A stretch of DNA of 64,000 nt, taken from the NCBI GenBank assembly GCA_016744475.1, contig JADGEH010000007.1:20190-84189 (forward strand), in the 5' to 3' direction. A program made the position numbers and the translations under genes. This DNA is from Thiotrichales bacterium. Lineage in GTDB: Bacteria > Pseudomonadota > Gammaproteobacteria > Beggiatoales > Beggiatoaceae. Shown piece after piece: positions 19,601 to 25,134 of this stretch. How positions within the stretch are numbered: the stretch's first letter is position 1; each line of letters starts with the position of its first letter. The notes beneath the pieces are model-generated. The model was not told where the DNA came from. It did no database searches and saw only the letters and a list, made by a program, of their open reading frames with translations.

Positions 19601-22185
19601 TCCGGCGTGCCCGTCAAGGTCGCCGTGCCATCACTGTTATCCGTCAAACTCAACCAAGCAGGCAGAGTTGGCGCGGTGATGACAGGCGATGCGCCGTCAG
19701 TGGTTTCGTTATCCGTGGTGGTGATGTTGTAGGTATACGCCGTGCCCGCCGTGGCAGTAGTGACTTCGGTGCTGGAAAAGGCGGGGGGACGTTTTTCATA
19801 CGCGCCGATGCTGCAATTCGTGCTTTGTGGGCGAGTGATGCCGCGTGCGTCTAAGTTGTTGACCGTGCCTGCGTCTGCACAAGCGGTGTTATCGCCTGCG
19901 TTGATGGCAGGAGAACCAGGCAGTAAAGCCATGGTGTGGACGGAACCGCCGTTGTCTTGCAAGCTGCCTAAGAGAGGAACTGATGTCGTGCTCGGTGTAC
20001 CACAGCCAGTATGATTTTCAATTAAATTATTGACATCAGATGCTAGGCTTGCAGTGGTTAAAACACAGTCATTTGCACCAGAACCATTGTTGTTATTGGC
20101 AAGAATGCTATTTTTTAAATGCACGGTGCCTTGTTTAAAATGAACTCCCCCACCATTGGTTGTGCTGGTTGCAGTATTATTAGCAAATGTCGAATTCAAA
20201 ATAGATACAGTACCGCTGGTGTTAATGTATATAGCCCCCCCCCCGCCAGTACTTGCGGTTGACGTATTATTATAAAAACTGCTGTTGATCACCTCTCCAG
20301 AACTGTCACTCCCAAACCCAAGCGCACCACCGAAACCGGCTTCATTACCATAGAAAACACTGTTTTTTACCTGTAGAGAGCTTGTGTCTGAGGCGGTAAT
20401 AGCACCCAGATGAGTCGATGGCGAAGAAGCATTTGAAACAGTGCAATGTTCAAGTGTCAGCACAGCAGTGTTAGAAATGTGAACAGCACTACCTGCCCCA
20501 GCCCCCGTCCCTTTATCTAAATGCAAATACCTTAAGCTAATGGTTCCAGCATCTATATTAAAAATAGTGACGTCGCCGGTACCATCGCTATCGCTATCAC
20601 CACTGATAGTGATGTTATTAGTTTCGCCATCAATACTCAGGTTTTTACTAATACCCAACTGGCTGGCCAGCGAGATGGTCTGCCCTGCAAGACTGGCATC
20701 AAAAGTAATGACGCTGCCATTCCCCGCACAAGCGATGACATTACGCAAAGAACCCGCGCCAGAATCGGCTGCGCTGGTCACTGTGGTGGTGGCATTGTTC
20801 ACATTGCTTTCACTGCCGCTGGCAATATAAAAATCATTCGTATCATTGGCGCTGCTGGCGGTATCTGCCGCCGTATTACCAGAAAAACTCACACCGCAAG
20901 AAGCTGCGCCGATGCTCGGCAAACTTGCAGGCATAGATTCGTTGTTAGCATTAGTATTGGTCGTTAAGTGCATGATAAACAACGCGCCGCCCAAGCCTTG
21001 TCCGTCATTGGTGGGTGTCGGGTTTCCGGCTCCACCCGTAGTGCTGTTATTGCTGAAAGTCACTGTTTGCAACGTCAAAGTACCCGTGCGAATAAAGATC
21101 GCACCCCCCAAGCCTGCACCGCCGCCGCCGTTATCGCCAGCAGCAAAACCACCCGCCCCATTGAGGCGACCACCGCCGCCGCCAAAGCCGCCTTTGCCGC
21201 CGGCTAATGTAGGGCTATTACTACCCGCAGCACCGCCGCCACCGCCAAAGCCACCGTTACCGCCCGCGCCATTACTGGAGCTGCTGCCAGAACCGCCGCC
21301 GCCGCCAAAGCCACCATGACCACCACGACTACCACTACTAGAAGAAGCGCCACCGCCGCCGCCGCCAAAACCGCCTGTGCCACCGATCCCTGAGTTATTG
21401 CCACCGCCGCCGCCGCCATAACCACCATTGCCACCAGTTGCTGAACCCGCTCCATTACCAAAGGCATCCGTGCCCCCCGTGCCCGTACCGCTACCATTAG
21501 TCGCCAGTCCACCACCGCCACCACCGCGACTGGCATTAGCTGCGCCATTACCATAGAAACCACCGCCGCCAGCCCCAGGGAAACCATCGACACGCGCACC
21601 ATTACCGCCCATGCCGCCACCGCCGCCTTTGCCACCGCCTTTGCCTAGACCGCCTACCGCTTGATTGTTATCCAGCGTGACATTGATGAGTGAAACATCA
21701 CCGTCATAAATCAAAATGGCACCGCCCATACCAGCACCACCACCACCACCATTCTTAGCGTCTCCGCCTTTGGCCATGCCTTTTTCGATGGTCAAGTCTT
21801 GAAACACCACGGTGCCGCTTTCGACAAAAAACGGGCGTTTATCGCCTGTGCCATCCGTGTCTTCATCGCCAGTAACGATACTGGTGGCTTCAGATGCGCC
21901 CTGAAAGGTGATGTTGCTGGTGATGGGAATCGTCGGTGCACCGACAAAGGTGCCGACGGGAATGCTGATAATGTCGTCGCCACTGCCTGCGGTGCAAGCA
22001 CCACTGGCGGTGCTGTCGTTGTTAGCCGCTTCGATGGCCTTGCTCATGGTGCAAGTGACGGCATCAATGGTGATAGTCGCCGCTTGTGCTTGTGGCAACA
22101 AGCTACAAGCCAACAATATCCATGCTGATAGGCAATGTGATGGGCGCATGGGTAGCGTGCGGAAGGGGGTTTGATGGGCGTTCAT
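7657..22185 (-). CDS. 4842-residue modular secreted protein (beta-helix, Ig, cadherin, InlB-type repeats)
   Basis: The start ATG 22185 has AGAGG about 10 nt upstream; the signal peptide is residues 1-35 (PQAQA). In order: a CSLREA-like domain; a Gly-rich segment (~135-360); six beta-helix units, each ending in a choice-of-anchor segment (DARGITRPQST(N/L)CSIGAYEK) and a putative-Ig domain (PAFSSTEVT...) to ~3156; cadherin-like domains (~3156-3512); a Calx-beta-like stretch (~3512-3629); eight divergent InlB B-type repeats (~3629-4166; GDC..DG, DKHCTATF); Pro/Leu-rich helical repeats (~4180-4285); nine GTGGTDNG units (~4390-4486); and a C-terminal region with two RRRGRARQV motifs (~4599, ~4781) and a Cys-rich end. 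There is no autotransporter barrel, LPXTG, PEP-CTERM or RTX signature, so the secretion route is unclear. Probably a surface adhesin or matrix protein (inference). Confidence 0.92.
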   Translation of the reverse strand: MNAHQTPFRTLPMRPSHCLSAWILLACSLLPQAQAATITIDAVTCTMSKAIEAANNDSTASGACTAGSGDDIISIPVGTFVGAPTIPITSNITFQGASEATSIVTGDEDTDGTGDKRPFFVESGTVVFQDLTIEKGMAKGGDAKNGGGGGAGMGGAILIYDGDVSLINVTLDNNQAVGGLGKGGGKGGGGGMGGNGARVDGFPGAGGGGFYGNGAANASRGGGGGGLATNGSGTGTGGTDAFGNGAGSATGGNGGYGGGGGGNNSGIGGTGGFGGGGGGASSSSGSRGGHGGFGGGGGSGSSSSNGAGGNGGFGGGGGAAGSNSPTLAGGKGGFGGGGGRLNGAGGFAAGDNGGGGAGLGGAIFIRTGTLTLQTVTFSNNSTTGGAGNPTPTNDGQGLGGALFIMHLTTNTNANNESMPASLPSIGAASCGVSFSGNTAADTASSANDTNDFYIASGSESNVNNATTTVTSAADSGAGSLRNVIACAGNGSVITFDASLAGQTISLASQLGISKNLSIDGETNNITISGDSDSDGTGDVTIFNIDAGTISLRYLHLDKGTGAGAGSAVHISNTAVLTLEHCTVSNASSPSTHLGAITASDTSSLQVKNSVFYGNEAGFGGALGFGSDSSGEVINSSFYNNTSTASTGGGGAIYINTSGTVSILNSTFANNTATSTTNGGGVHFKQGTVHLKNSILANNNNGSGANDCVLTTASLASDVNNLIENHTGCGTPSTTSVPLLGSLQDNGGSVHTMALLPGSPAINAGDNTACADAGTVNNLDARGITRPQSTNCSIGAYEKRPPAFSSTEVTTATAGTAYTYNITTTDNETTDGASPVITAPTLPAWLSLTDNSDGTATLTGTPDGSDVGANAVVLSLNESTENVTQSFDVTVACVTNPVVTSNADSGANSLRWGIQAACSGDTVTFDADHTITLASDLTINKNLTIDGDPRTIRIDGNDSTPIFYVSSGSVDLKNLTLEKGALVNDHGAALYVGSSANVLLQYVLFQNNVVTGSGKGAAVYVDDGVLSVYSTVFFNNSSQTDGAAIYNTGSSALLKVFDSDFSNNTASGQGAALRNAQGTAHLISTSVYNNTATGHGGGVSNSGTLHILNSTLASNSTGVYSDGTLHLKNALVANSTSYDCNNTGTLSSNVRNLIEDGTCSPALTGDPLLGAYQDNGGSGVYTLALLPDSPAANAGDNTTCADATTVNNFDARGITRPQSTLCSIGAYEKRPPAFSSTEVTSATSGTAYTYNITTTDNETTDGASPVITAPTLPAWLSLTDNTDGTATLTGTPGFDDVGSHAVVLSLNENTEDVTQSFNITIPCVSHPIVTSNADSGTTSLRAAIFAACSGDTITFDADYSILLANPLSINKPLTIDGGSNNIAMSGDTDSNGTGDVPIFDVSAGNLSLESLTLSKGISTVGSAINVTNSASTLSINNCHFDNNTATGTVSGNRSGGAIYTIGPLTVTNSSFTSNTAYSGGAIYSSGTSLSVSDTDFSTNAANTGAGGGISFSGTTATINGGTFNGNQANGSTFGFGGAIATLSAPTDISVTGTVFISNSTNNSTDGGGGAINFGLDITGSVSNSTFTSNSTTQRGGALRLNDGANVSVGNSIFSANESNKNGGAISLQNEGNTDTVITVSHSLFENNKTLVSGYGGAIAQIAGTGSGKTRSHIFTSLFNGNQSIQSGGALQFSGVDSGQVINNTFIGNTATSSGGGVNLASAATNLSVVNNTFSGNSSAASQGGNINVDGILAVFSNNIIANNTGGGDCRIGTTLPGSITTNINNLIEDNTCSPALSGDPNLGALQNNGGSVQTMALLPDSPAANAGNNTACADAGTVNNLDARGITRPQSTNCSIGAYEKRPPVFSSTEVTAATAGTAYTYSITTTDNETTDGASPAITAPTKPAGLTLTDNGDGTATLTGTPLGVDVGSHSVTLSLNESTENVTQSFNITVACMSNPIVSNNADSGAGSLRDGIAGACSGDTVTFDADYSITLASELTLDKNLSIDGGANNITVSGNNVTRVFNVASGSINLNSLTISNGHAGAQNGGGIFVASGAGVTLSNSVMSNNTAAKGGAIESYAGALLLTINNSVFSGNGSSATHGGTLDLASDANIFNSTFYNNTASIGGAALNINPTYTITIKNSTFSDNSKHTIRSHGGFLALSNNIIANTTSGSDCYFYDASGGVTTNTNNLIEDGTCSPLVSSDPLLGALQDNGGTVHTMALLPNSPAANAGDNANCEATDARGITRPQSTNCSIGAYEKRPPAFSSTEVTAATAGTAYTYNITTTDNESTDGASPAITASTKPAWLTLTDNGDGTATLSGTPDGSDAGANAVVLSLNESTENVTQSFDVTVTCASHPVVTSSADTGTNSLRWAIQAACVGDTVTFDAGIAGSTIDISSSGQLDIDKDLSIDGSGQNMTVSGGGAVRVFSLGASTTIAFNSLTIADGSAASNSTGAGISGPDVTLTVENCLFKNNQAGHGGAIRVSGATLTVKNSIFYNNIATSRGGGILLGGDGGTLNIYNSTFSANSAPVSKGAGVYNLDASGTLNLYNNIFAGAVSGSDCYLQTGNINDNINNLFEDNSCNSGTTISGRLSGNPALGTLQDNGGSIHTLALLPGSPALNAGNNASCEATDARGITRPQSTNCSIGAYEKHPSAFSSTEVTSATSGTVYTYNISTTDNETTDGASPAITAPTKPAWLTLTDNGNGTATLTGTPDGSDAGVNAVVLSLNESTENVTQSFDVTVACASNPVVTSSADTGANSLRWAVGAACVGDTVTFDTDHTITLLSELDVNKDLTIDGGANNITITTASSIRLLDFVGTTTATLKALTLSNGNAGGIYGGAISMGTAINLTIEQCMLSDNTAARGGAINNSNGVLTVKNSVFANNTASSVGGGAVYNDNSSTLTVINSIFTGNSANGAGAAIRGGNASITLLNSTISGNSTSGSGGLHIGTGATRILKNTLIANNTGGDCSGTFLTHTNNLIKDGSCATNASSMVTGDPNLGTLQDNGGSMQTMALLPGSPAANAGDNASCEATDARGITRPQSTNCSIGAYEKRPPAFSSTEVTSVNEDAAYSYSITTTDNESTDGASPAITVPTKPTWLTFTDNGDGTATLSGTPTNAEVGTHNVVLSLNESTENVQQSFTVTVNQVNDQPSFTASNPATIDEDAGAQTLAGWATFDSGTDESDSVVAYTVSAISHSGLFSAVPAVDNSGTLTYTPAAAQNGTSTFDVTVQDDGGTANGGLDTSATLTFTITVNAVNDAPVLDFSGAPVLTDILEEDVASNGNLISEIIASVEPAVTMLSDDDPADTHGLAIFTTDESNGAWEYSLNNGSSWQAVGVVSASHARMLASDVVTRLRFVPNADYHGTAAINFRLWDKNDATVNGNTAAIISSGGATAFSADTEVAQITVVPVNDQPSFEYLSHDITHPIALSGAHTVPAWAFNIDLGSVDENVSQTPLFIVNVTDPTDILNDAAPPTVAANGQFTYTLNAGAGVATLEMFLQDNGGVTNGGVDMSTAASVTIGKGALEVLLSAGTAGEGAGAGAITGTVSRESSTQGDLTVSLASSDMGEATVPLTVVILDGELSATFAIDAMDDSTLDGTQSLTLTASAPGQTSGTAAIQVFDNERTLTMLVTGEGSVSPGPGEVVVTQGDSVQLSATPAAGWVFDGWSGCSSNGSVFINNNYTCTATFSQLSFNLTADITGGEGTVSGTGSHLSQQALTLTATPSAGWTLPVLWGGDCDVDGTAFLDADKHCTAAFTQQSFTLSLNQVGEGVVTGAGSYPSFTPVNISATPAAGWQFDGWDSACSTIPVNMDSDKTCTATFSRQSFNLTASVSQGQGQVSGAGSYVFGDTVQLSAAPESGWALSAWSGDCAANGSVFIDTDKHCTASFALQNFTLSASTNGQGQVSGTGGYVFGDTAQLSATADTGWTFKQWSGDCDSQGAVVMNTDKQCAAHFERQSFNVSATINGQGDVEGAGSYLFEDVAQLIPTPAEGWQFDGWAGDCDADGQVTVTTAITCEAIFSEINNAITLTVNISGQGSVTGDGEYAFNDSAFLTATPASEWFFLGWSGDCLGDVSKPFIGVLMDDSKTCGLSFTQDTFILTVDVTGQGRVDGQGQYPPFTDILLKAVRQDGWLFTGWGGDCTTSGEVTLNSDKHCTATFEPPPDPDAPNQVAAVPVENFAALTPESIATVPPTMLNQLNSEQLAAIPPAAFSQLSASQLANLGTEAVAGITPDQVASLPPEALSDLNGDSLQALATDTIEALSPEQVDALNETEVQNMPSTEVSELMVNLNAGTIDPIVVVDMLPEGWGIDLATGDLSAPSGTAITYQTLDVQEQLPTQVSLANVPDLNSGFSLGGEGSKGSALSNMQTSLDLGNAGSTPSTGTGGTDNGTDPGTGGTDNGTDPGTGGTDNGTDPGTGGTDNGTDPGTGGTDNGTNPGTGGTDNGTAPGTGGTDNGTNPGTGGTDNGSNPGTGGTDNGTGSTGSGSGGGLQSQFNLSQKSTGILKVSATFDSRFEMAFVPDPNNIIVVNDTTPIGLAVDEGGFTIVITPSGESFRVLPAPANPEAFPQALGADSNTQVTADGSVFFDYADSTRRRGRARQVATFQSFVEPAPDAFICMAFCGIIPPEQLAPEYIPTPDTPQPEGCLCDPALFPPELQPGMYMPPPGRRIDSFLPTDNQNKATFVYPDGRAQTLNPALLEPDEFKSIGEQYEGVEKVVRNANGTFTATAAGRKYLLKPVFDVQVNDNVSNSDDTSIQINNEVLEFHVPFDTQTNDARRRGRARQVVVFQPVVEFIPEEFCSLELIPERRICQFGEQFCEELLPGDWRCELNLEAFFN
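8732..9018. repeat. 33-bp coding minisatellite (GTGGTDNGTDP stalk)
   Basis: About nine tandem 33-bp units, in frame, encode 11-residue repeats GTGGTDNG(T/S)(D/N/A)P. Unit variants (TDP, TNP, TAP, SNP) show some drift, but the DNA is nearly identical between neighbours. The segment likely forms a flexible stalk before the C-terminal domains. Multiples of 33 bp keep the frame, so length can vary without breaking the gene. Confidence 0.85.
12955..19880. repeat. Six near-identical module boundaries inside the giant gene
   Basis: The block encoding DARGITRPQS...CSIGAYEK(R/H)P and the following Ig domain recurs near 13020, 14230, 15405, 16610, 18505 and 19795, with long stretches of near-identity at DNA level. 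Spacing is about 1.2-1.9 kb because the intervening beta-helix segments differ in length. A seventh, related copy is in the neighbouring giant gene near 900. Such repeats are prone to unequal recombination and to short-read assembly collapse. Confidence 0.85.
21110..21780. repeat. Low-complexity glycine-codon tract
   Basis: Repeated CCGCC/CCACC triplets on the plus strand encode a Gly-rich segment (~135-360) of the 4842-residue protein, with units such as GGFGGGGG. It sits between the first beta-helix strand motifs. The long antisense open frames here are artefacts of the biased composition. Confidence 0.8.
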
Positions 22186-22592
22186 ATTCGTCAGCCTCTA
22201 GTGTAAAAAACGTGATATTGCAGTCAACAACTGTGTTTGCTCGTATCCTTGATGTACAAGGGAGAGGATTCTGGCATCGTAGACGGGGCTTTTATAGCGT
22301 TATATTGACTCAGTTGAACTGAGCTAAACAGTGCAAAAGACCTGACATTCTGTGTTCATAAGGCTCACAAAATTTGGAGTCTAAAACCTTTGCGTAGCGC
22401 CTGATTAGGTTAATTTTAGCATGGATCAACGCCCTTGAAATGAAGCGACCATTCATCGCCATGACCAGTGGTAGTGGCCTGATTCACAAACCTTATGTAG
22501 CCACTGTATGAGCGCTTAAAGTCAGTGATGAACGGCGATTAAAATCCTGTTAAAAAGGGGCTAGGCGCTTGATTGCGACGAATTTACCCTTA
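22186..22592. other. Upstream region of the giant gene
   Basis: No gene seen. This region should contain the promoter and 5' leader of the 4842-residue gene on the minus strand. Apart from a short palindrome at 22309-22323 I see no distinctive signal. Confidence 0.45.
22309..22323. promoter_or_regulatory. 15-bp palindrome, candidate operator
   Basis: CTCAGTTGAACTGAG is a perfect dyad with seven-base arms, 124 bp upstream of the start of the 4842-residue gene. The position suits an operator, but only this one copy was noticed and no regulator can be assigned. Confidence 0.25.
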
Positions 22593-22629
22593 AGAGCCTA
22601 TACGAAAACGGGATAATCGGCTGCAAACC
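22593..22629. mobile_element. Truncated left end of the type 1 MITE
   Basis: These 37 bp match the left terminus of the 161-bp elements at 7456 and 37633 (AGAGCCTATACGAAAACGGG...GGCTGCAAA), then similarity stops abruptly. It is a broken copy beside the moxR fragment, consistent with deletion in this decayed stretch. Confidence 0.7.
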
Positions 22630-22667
22630 CCATTTTCTATTTCACTTCCTAACCTTATCTGAGCATC

Positions 22668-22781
22668 ATGCAAACTCATTTAGATTCTCTACAACAGCAG
22701 GTTAATCAAAGCATTATTGGCCAGGAAGGGCTGGTCACACGGCTCTTAAAAACGAGCATTGGCTGGTTGCTGCGGGGATGA
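22668..22781 (+). pseudogene. N-terminal remnant of a MoxR-type AAA ATPase
   Basis: ATG 22668 opens a 37-codon frame reading LQQQVNQSIIGQEGLVTRLL, the typical start of MoxR-family AAA ATPases (family knowledge), which normally continue into a Walker A loop. Here similarity ends after RLL and a TGA follows. The rest of the gene is absent, and the sequence after 22781 shows no moxR similarity. It is probably a deletion remnant. Its original partner (often a vWA protein) is not present. Confidence 0.6.
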
Positions 22782-22988
22782 CATTCATCGTGCGTCCGCT
22801 CAAAGTGACTATTGGGCTAGTGAGTGATGCATTATGCCAACATGTAACCGCACATTTTATAATGCGTATTGCGTCAATGCCCCTGATACTTCTTCCCGGT
22901 TTTATTGCCTTTGTCTAACAGTCATAGGGCATACTTTCTCTAAAATCTGGCAGTCAATATCGAACACCTTTCTAAGGAGAAAAAACAG

Positions 22989-23435
22989 ATGTTGAAATTT
23001 TACACATTGATCTGTCTGCTGTTATCTATGGCGTTAAATCATTCTGTATATGCAGAATTAACTCAGCTCAGTTTAGACACGATCACGGAATCAGAGGAAC
23101 CCTTTTCTAGGCGTGTGTATTCTTATGATTTTAATGTCAGACCGGATGGCACTATTGATGTTATATATTCCAAGCCCGTAGTGGGAGAAGATCGTGCTCG
23201 AATTATTTATATGAATAAACCTGTGGGTGGAACTTGACCTGCTGAATCAGAAAGAATTATTTTAGAAGAATTTGGCTCGGTATTGTCTGTGTCTACTTGG
23301 CTGATGTTTGATCCTCAAACCACCACTATTCACATCAGTTATCTGGTTAAAAGAAATTATATTAATCAACAGGGAGCAACCCATACTCATGGCTTAGTCT
23401 ATCAAACAATCAATAATAGAGTTATTTTTATTTAA
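22989..23435 (+). pseudogene. Small exported protein gene interrupted by one in-frame TGA
   Basis: ATG 22989 is preceded by AAGGAG and opens with a signal peptide (LICLLLSMALNHSVYAE). The frame runs 82 codons to TGA at 23235-23237, then stays open in the same frame for 65 more codons to TAA 23433, with similar composition and ending in GLVYQTINNRVIFI. The simplest reading is a TGG-to-TGA nonsense mutation: the context GGT*PAESE would read GGTWPAESE. I do not recognise the family. Recoding is not supported, as no SECIS-like hairpin is evident. The 3' end overlaps the C-terminus of a decayed transposase on the other strand by 8 bp. Confidence 0.65.
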
Positions 23436-24020
23436 AAATCAACCAGTTAGGTGCGTAGAATTTCCACAACCCAGTACGAACCCCAAGAAATTCATCATAA
23501 AAATCAAAGCTATGTAATCGTAGTCTATTTGATAGAATTTGGTATCTTTTCATAGCTCCAATACTATGTTCAACTACAATCCTTTTTGATGAAAGCTCTT
23601 TAGTGAACTATTTTTGTTCTTTTGATAATGGATTATTTTTAGATTTTTTATAGGGCAGTTCTAATGATTTAGAAGTATAAATTTTTCCAAACCCAGTGTC
23701 ACCAGAAGCAACCTTAATATTGAAATTTTCAAACCAGTTTATATTTGGTGGGAACATTTTTTTTCAGTCAATTAAAATCTTGCATATTTCCATTAACATT
23801 GGGACTCAAATACTTAATATATGTCTCTGTTGTAATTATCACTATTGACTTCAATGTGTGACTTTTTTTGCCTGAATAATGCTATTGCTGAATGCCTTTA
23901 TCATTTGGGCGTTGTATTCTTTGTTCTGTTGCATCATTAAGAATTTCAATACCTGTTGCTTGCTGGCGCTTAGCATTTGAGGCATCCATACCTGAATAAA
24001 TCATATCCTAGTCCTGATTT
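23428..24020 (-). pseudogene. Decayed IS5-type (DDE_Tnp_4-like) transposase
   Basis: Read on the minus strand, fragments in different frames give IQRPNDKGIQ, YSGKKKSHTLKSIVI and, near the end, RIVVEHSIGAMKRYQILSNR followed by LWKFYAPNWLIFK. These are hallmarks of DDE endonuclease transposases of the IS5-like group, including the catalytic Glu of VVEHSIG. Several stops (a TAG just before FTKELSSKR, and a TGA in QDFN*LKK) and frameshifts make it non-functional. The N-terminal half is not identifiable and no clear terminal inverted repeats were seen. Confidence 0.75.
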
Positions 24021-24049
24021 AAGGCTAAATAATCAGCCCTATCAAGGTG

Positions 24050-25090
24050 AACAATCTACTGTAAAATAAGGATTATTTCTATAATCAACGGAATGATAGT
24101 GAAGTTCAATAGACAAAAAAATATTATTTTCATCACGGGTGGCTATTATGTTGGAAGTTGTTTGCCGTGTTAGAAAAAATGTATATTCAGCCTCTCTAAA
24201 TTCAAACATAGATGCGAGCCGCCAAGCAGTGTATGACAAGCTATACAATGTAGAACTAAACACCAGTCAAGAACTTGTACGTTATATAGAAAAACTATAT
24301 CAGTTGTTAAGACTGCCTGTCCTTCAAGGACTGGCAGTCTTGGATTTGGCTCTATCTCAAGCCTACAAATGATATACTTTATCTATATTGGCTCAGAATC
24401 AGAATTAATTATCCGAGAAATGAAGGCAGCACAAACGCCTTTATGACAAGGATTTAGAACAAAGTTTTTAGATGGCAACTGCATTGAAGCAACAGAAAAA
24501 GACTGAAAGTCTTAAGAAAAACCAACGCAGGTGCATGACCTGGGACATCATTGGTTGTATTTGAACAAGAATGAGGCATTGTTAGCGATGTATTCCCTTG
24601 TGAAGACGGACATGCTCAAGAACGCTCGCTGTTATCTTCTGTATTAGAAACCATTAAAAAAGATGATTTATGGTGTGCTGATAGGCATTTTTGCACGTTA
24701 GGTTTTCTATTTGGAATACAGCATAAAGAAGCCTATTTTGTCATTCGACAACATGCAAACACTCCATTGACATCATTGACTGAAAAGACATTTATAGGTG
24801 AATCCGACACGGGTAAAGTCTATGAACAAAATATAGGGAGAAGACATTGATGTGCGTCGAGTGATTGTAGAATTAAAAAATACAACCCGTAACGGAGATA
24901 AAGAACCGTGCAAACTTATGTGAGAAAACTTTAAAACACTTATGGTCAACTACTTACGTCCTCCATTATGGGGTCTCGGTAACACATCACCTGTTTCGGC
25001 ATAGAGGTTTAGTCCATCTCAAATCATTTGAATACGGCGCGGGCATTGATAGCTCCCTGGCAAAAGGCATGATAACAACGGAACCAAATA
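24050..25090 (+). pseudogene. Decayed IS4-family transposase
   Basis: The segments match the IS4 order: ASRQAVYDKLYNVE and SQELVRYIEKLY near 24210-24300, FLDGNCIEATE near 24450, and DDLWCADRHFCTLGFLFGI with AYFVIRQHANTPL near 24660-24770, then GKVYEQ. They lie in different frames with several stops, so the gene is dead. A 91-bp palindromic repeat (24291-24381) interrupts it after the QELVRY segment. The small open frame 24139-24372 is only its N-terminal fragment fused to that repeat. After about 24950 the similarity fades. Confidence 0.75.
24291..24381. repeat. 91-bp palindromic repeat (copy 1), inserted in IS4 remnant
   Basis: Contains GACTGCCTGTCC TTCAAGGACTGGCAGTC, a near-perfect hairpin with 13-base arms. 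Its flanks (CAGTTGTTAAGACTG and TTTGGCTCTAT) match the reverse complement of 55695-55785 almost throughout. It lies inside the dead transposase gene, so it probably inserted there. Confidence 0.75.
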
Positions 25091-25134
25091 TGAAATTGCT
25101 ATATGCCTCTCCCTCGCAACAAGTCTAATGATGT

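Noticed and set aside
12955..19880. Possible CRISPR-like regular repeats
   Set aside because: Repeats are 1.2-1.9 kb apart, long, in frame and protein coding; there are no spacers.
1..22185. Many plus-strand open frames opposite the giant genes
   Set aside because: They mirror the repeated beta-helix/Ig modules and have no initiation signals.
22989..23435. Selenocysteine at the in-frame TGA
   Set aside because: No SECIS-like hairpin after the TGA and no selenoprotein family recognised; a TGG-to-TGA nonsense change is simpler.
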